Positions 62,523 through 64,000 of a stretch of DNA of 64,000 nucleotides are shown here, one piece after another (positions within the stretch are counted from its first letter, which is position 1; the number at the start of each line of letters is the position of its first letter). The notes beneath the pieces were generated by a model. It saw only the letters and a program-made list of their open reading frames with translations. It did not search any database and was not told the origin of the DNA. The DNA is from Roseivirga sp. BDSF3-8. GTDB lineage: Bacteria > Bacteroidota > Bacteroidia > Cytophagales > Cyclobacteriaceae. The translations under genes were made by a program, and so were the position numbers. The DNA lies in assembly GCF_041449215.1 (NCBI RefSeq), contig NZ_JBGNFV010000001.1:5473001-5537000 (forward strand), given 5' to 3'.

Positions 62523-63326
62523 TTAGTATAAATAGGTAAATCCTGCCTTATCATAGGTGGAGAGTTCCCCTGTAGTCGCTTTATTTGCGCATGCACATGT
62601 ATTGAAGATAGAATTGCTATCGCTCCCGGTAGGGGTACCTGGTATATGAACTACCCCGGGGGTACTACCAACATCATTAGGGCAGCCACCAGCTCCGGCA
62701 AACGGATCAGTATGTGCCATGCCCATGCAATGTCCTATGTTGTGCGTAAACAGGCACTCCACATAGTTGGTACCATAGCTGGCAGCTCCTGAACCAATGT
62801 AAATTCCCGGATAAGGGTTTCCGCTAGTAGGGTAACCGGAGTAAGCCCATACGCCGGGTATCTCAGTGATGGTAATATCAGCTGTGCCCCTGTATATTCG
62901 TTGAAAAGTAAAGCAGGTATTAACTGCATTGTAATTAGCGATGGCCCAATCAAGCCCCGAGCTAAGAGTGCCGGTAAGGTTCCCAAAAATGGTGATGGTG
63001 CGGCCTCCGTTACAGCTCACCGCGTTATATACACGATACTGCTCTTCTTTACTACCTCCGGTATCATGATGATTATCTGACATTCCCACAAGCTCTTCAG
63101 GGGTGACAAGGATATCCCCTTCCAGGAGATAACTTTCACCTTCTAACCGGATAGTTTCTGTATCGAATCCAAGTTGCCTGAAAGTTTCGATTACCTCAGC
63201 CGGTATGGTTTTATTCGAATTTGAAGGCAATACTTCTTCCGGCTTATCGGAGCATGAAGCAATGGATAACAGCAGCGCCACAAAGCAGCCAGCCGTTAGG
63301 GTAATAGATGTAAACTGTTTTTTCAT
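62523..63326 (-). CDS. HEIGH-type (M57-like) metalloprotease homologue with inactive motif, lipoprotein
   Basis: 267 residues from ATG 63326 (the frame is open to 63392, but MKKQFTSITLTAGCFVALLL, then SIASC, is a lipoprotein signal). GGRTITIFGNLTGTLSSGLD, WAIANYNAVNTCFTFQRIYR and the zinc site FTHNIGHCMGMAHTD follow the order of the paralogue next to it. The expected HExxHxxGxxH reads HNIGHCMGMAH: the catalytic Glu is Asn196. The His ligands are kept, so zinc binding may remain without normal proteolysis. The gene lies directly downstream of the intact paralogue with a terminator in between. It may have arisen by tandem duplication. Confidence 0.83.
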   Translation of the reverse strand: MKKQFTSITLTAGCFVALLLSIASCSDKPEEVLPSNSNKTIPAEVIETFRQLGFDTETIRLEGESYLLEGDILVTPEELVGMSDNHHDTGGSKEEQYRVYNAVSCNGGRTITIFGNLTGTLSSGLDWAIANYNAVNTCFTFQRIYRGTADITITEIPGVWAYSGYPTSGNPYPGIYIGSGAASYGTNYVECLFTHNIGHCMGMAHTDPFAGAGGCPNDVGSTPGVVHIPGTPTGSDSNSIFNTCACANKATTGELSTYDKAGFTYLY

Positions 63327-63350
63327 AGGTTTATAATTTAAAATAAGCGT

Positions 63351-63389
63351 AAAAGCCTCCGCCAGGCATACACCCGGACGGAGGCTTTT
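63351..63389 (-). terminator. intrinsic terminator between the two metalloprotease genes
   Basis: Perfect 11-bp stem AAAAGCCTCCG / CGGAGGCTTTT with a 17-base loop, directly after the stop of the upstream gene on the minus strand. Confidence 0.8.
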
Positions 63390-64000
63390 CATTTATAAAG
63401 GTATTCCAGGGCTACTCTGTCAAAATTGGAGAATTCACCATTGGTACCACTCCTGACACATGAATTGAATATTGAAAGAGGGTCGGCGCCTGTAGGGGTA
63501 CCTGGTATATGAACCACTCCGATAGTGGTAGTGCCTGAAGAGGTACCACAAGAAAGGGATGGGTTAAAGTAATCAGTATGGATCATACCCAGGCAATGCC
63601 CGATCTCATGAGTAATAAGATGCTCAATGACATTTATCCCATAATAGGAAAGCGTATTTCCCAGATAGATTGAAGGATAGGGATTGCCACCTGAGGGGAA
63701 GCCGGAGGAAACAGTAGCACCTGACGCAGGGTATATGCTAATATCTGCCGTTCCGCTATATACACGCTGAAAATACAGACATGTATTAAGGGCATTGTAA
63801 TTAGCAATAGCATAATCAAGCCCTGTGTCTATGGATCCGGATACGTAACTCCTTATGGTTATTACGCGGCCCCCACCACAATTTGCAAGATTATAGGTTC
63901 GATACTGTTCGCCAGAAGGGCCGGATACCGTGAAAGGTTCTCCCATTTCAGTGAGTGCCTCCGGGGTAAGCACCATATCTCCCTGTAATAAATAGTTCTG
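63389..64000 (-). CDS. HEIGH-type (M57-like) metalloprotease, N-terminus beyond the window edge
   Basis: The open frame runs to base 64000 without a start; the first visible residues QNYLLQGDMVLTPEALTEM align with ESYLLEGDILVTPEELVGM of the neighbour, so the true start is outside the window. GGGRVITIRSYVSGSIDTGLD, YAIANYNALNTCLYFQRVYS and LITHEIGHCLGMIHTDYF carry the intact HEIGHxxGxxH zinc and catalytic site. Several Cys may form disulfides. Likely an exported metalloprotease of the dual-action HEIGH type. Together with the HNIGH copy it forms a tandem pair. Confidence 0.87.
   Translation of the reverse strand, partial: QNYLLQGDMVLTPEALTEMGEPFTVSGPSGEQYRTYNLANCGGGRVITIRSYVSGSIDTGLDYAIANYNALNTCLYFQRVYSGTADISIYPASGATVSSGFPSGGNPYPSIYLGNTLSYYGINVIEHLITHEIGHCLGMIHTDYFNPSLSCGTSSGTTTIGVVHIPGTPTGADPLSIFNSCVRSGTNGEFSNFDRVALEYLYK

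Overview
The window looks like a chromosomal stretch of a Bacteroidota member, probably order Cytophagales or close to it. The signs are lipoproteins and small secreted proteins typical of the phylum, a DUF6503 lipoprotein, LodA/LodB-type oxidase pairs, short RiPP precursors with a Bacteroidota-type leader (basic start, L-x-V-x-S-x-x-T, then GG), start sites with weak Shine-Dalgarno signals, and intergenic palindromic repeats of a kind common in this phylum. No rRNA or tRNA gene was seen. Base composition is patchy: 1-4702 and 12573-13688 are clearly AT-rich, while the LodA/LodB genes at 6156-9293 and 10322-11461 are clearly GC-rich.

Left third (1-21 kb). The window opens with a tightly overlapping three-gene AT-rich operon: the C-terminal part of a DNA methyltransferase, a UvrD-type helicase fused to a Cas4/AddB-like PD-(D/E)XK nuclease, and a C-terminally membrane-anchored unknown. 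It reads like a defence cassette. A catalase-LodA fusion and its LodB-like flavoprotein follow. From 11.5 to 18.9 kb small genes are scattered in a mosaic of repeats: membrane proteins, a TIR-like protein with an in-frame stop, a DUF433/DUF5615 toxin-antitoxin pair with a broken toxin, and a DUF559 endonuclease surrounded by copies of one repeat. A PLP-dependent enzyme closes the region.

Centre (21-38 kb). A lipoprotein, an orphan RiPP precursor and a small Asn-rich protein precede a CRISPR array of 19 repeats without cas genes in the window. Fourteen repeats are 37 bp; the other five carry a 16-bp-longer interior (53 bp, the last one truncated). Then come a second LodB/LodA pair whose LodA lacks the expected cofactor cysteine, an IS200-type element, a second RiPP precursor with a four-fold YTCP core beside a decayed copy of the Asn-rich gene, a GT1 glycosyltransferase, a zinc alcohol dehydrogenase, a peptidoglycan-hydrolase-like locus split by a frameshift, a 14-bp tandem repeat, an ammonium transporter and a third RiPP-like precursor.

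Right third (38-64 kb). Here lie a pentapeptide-repeat lipoprotein, a DUF6503 lipoprotein, an AHSA1-like protein, a DHFR-like reductase, two convergent DUF4157 (eCIS-core-type) proteins with a WG-repeat lipoprotein partner, an aminotransferase-GNAT fusion of possible lipid function, a frameshifted TPR/HTH regulator, a GAF-histidine-kinase-like protein without ATPase domain, an M23 peptidase, a patatin, a fourth RiPP precursor, a FUSC protein, a lactonase, and two tandem HEIGH-type metallopeptidases, one with its catalytic Glu replaced.

The most unusual signals are the two-length CRISPR repeats, the dispersed family of four orphan RiPP precursors (two beside the same small gene), the residue losses in paralogous enzymes (LodA Cys to Val, HEIGH to HNIGH), and the number of genes broken by one base.
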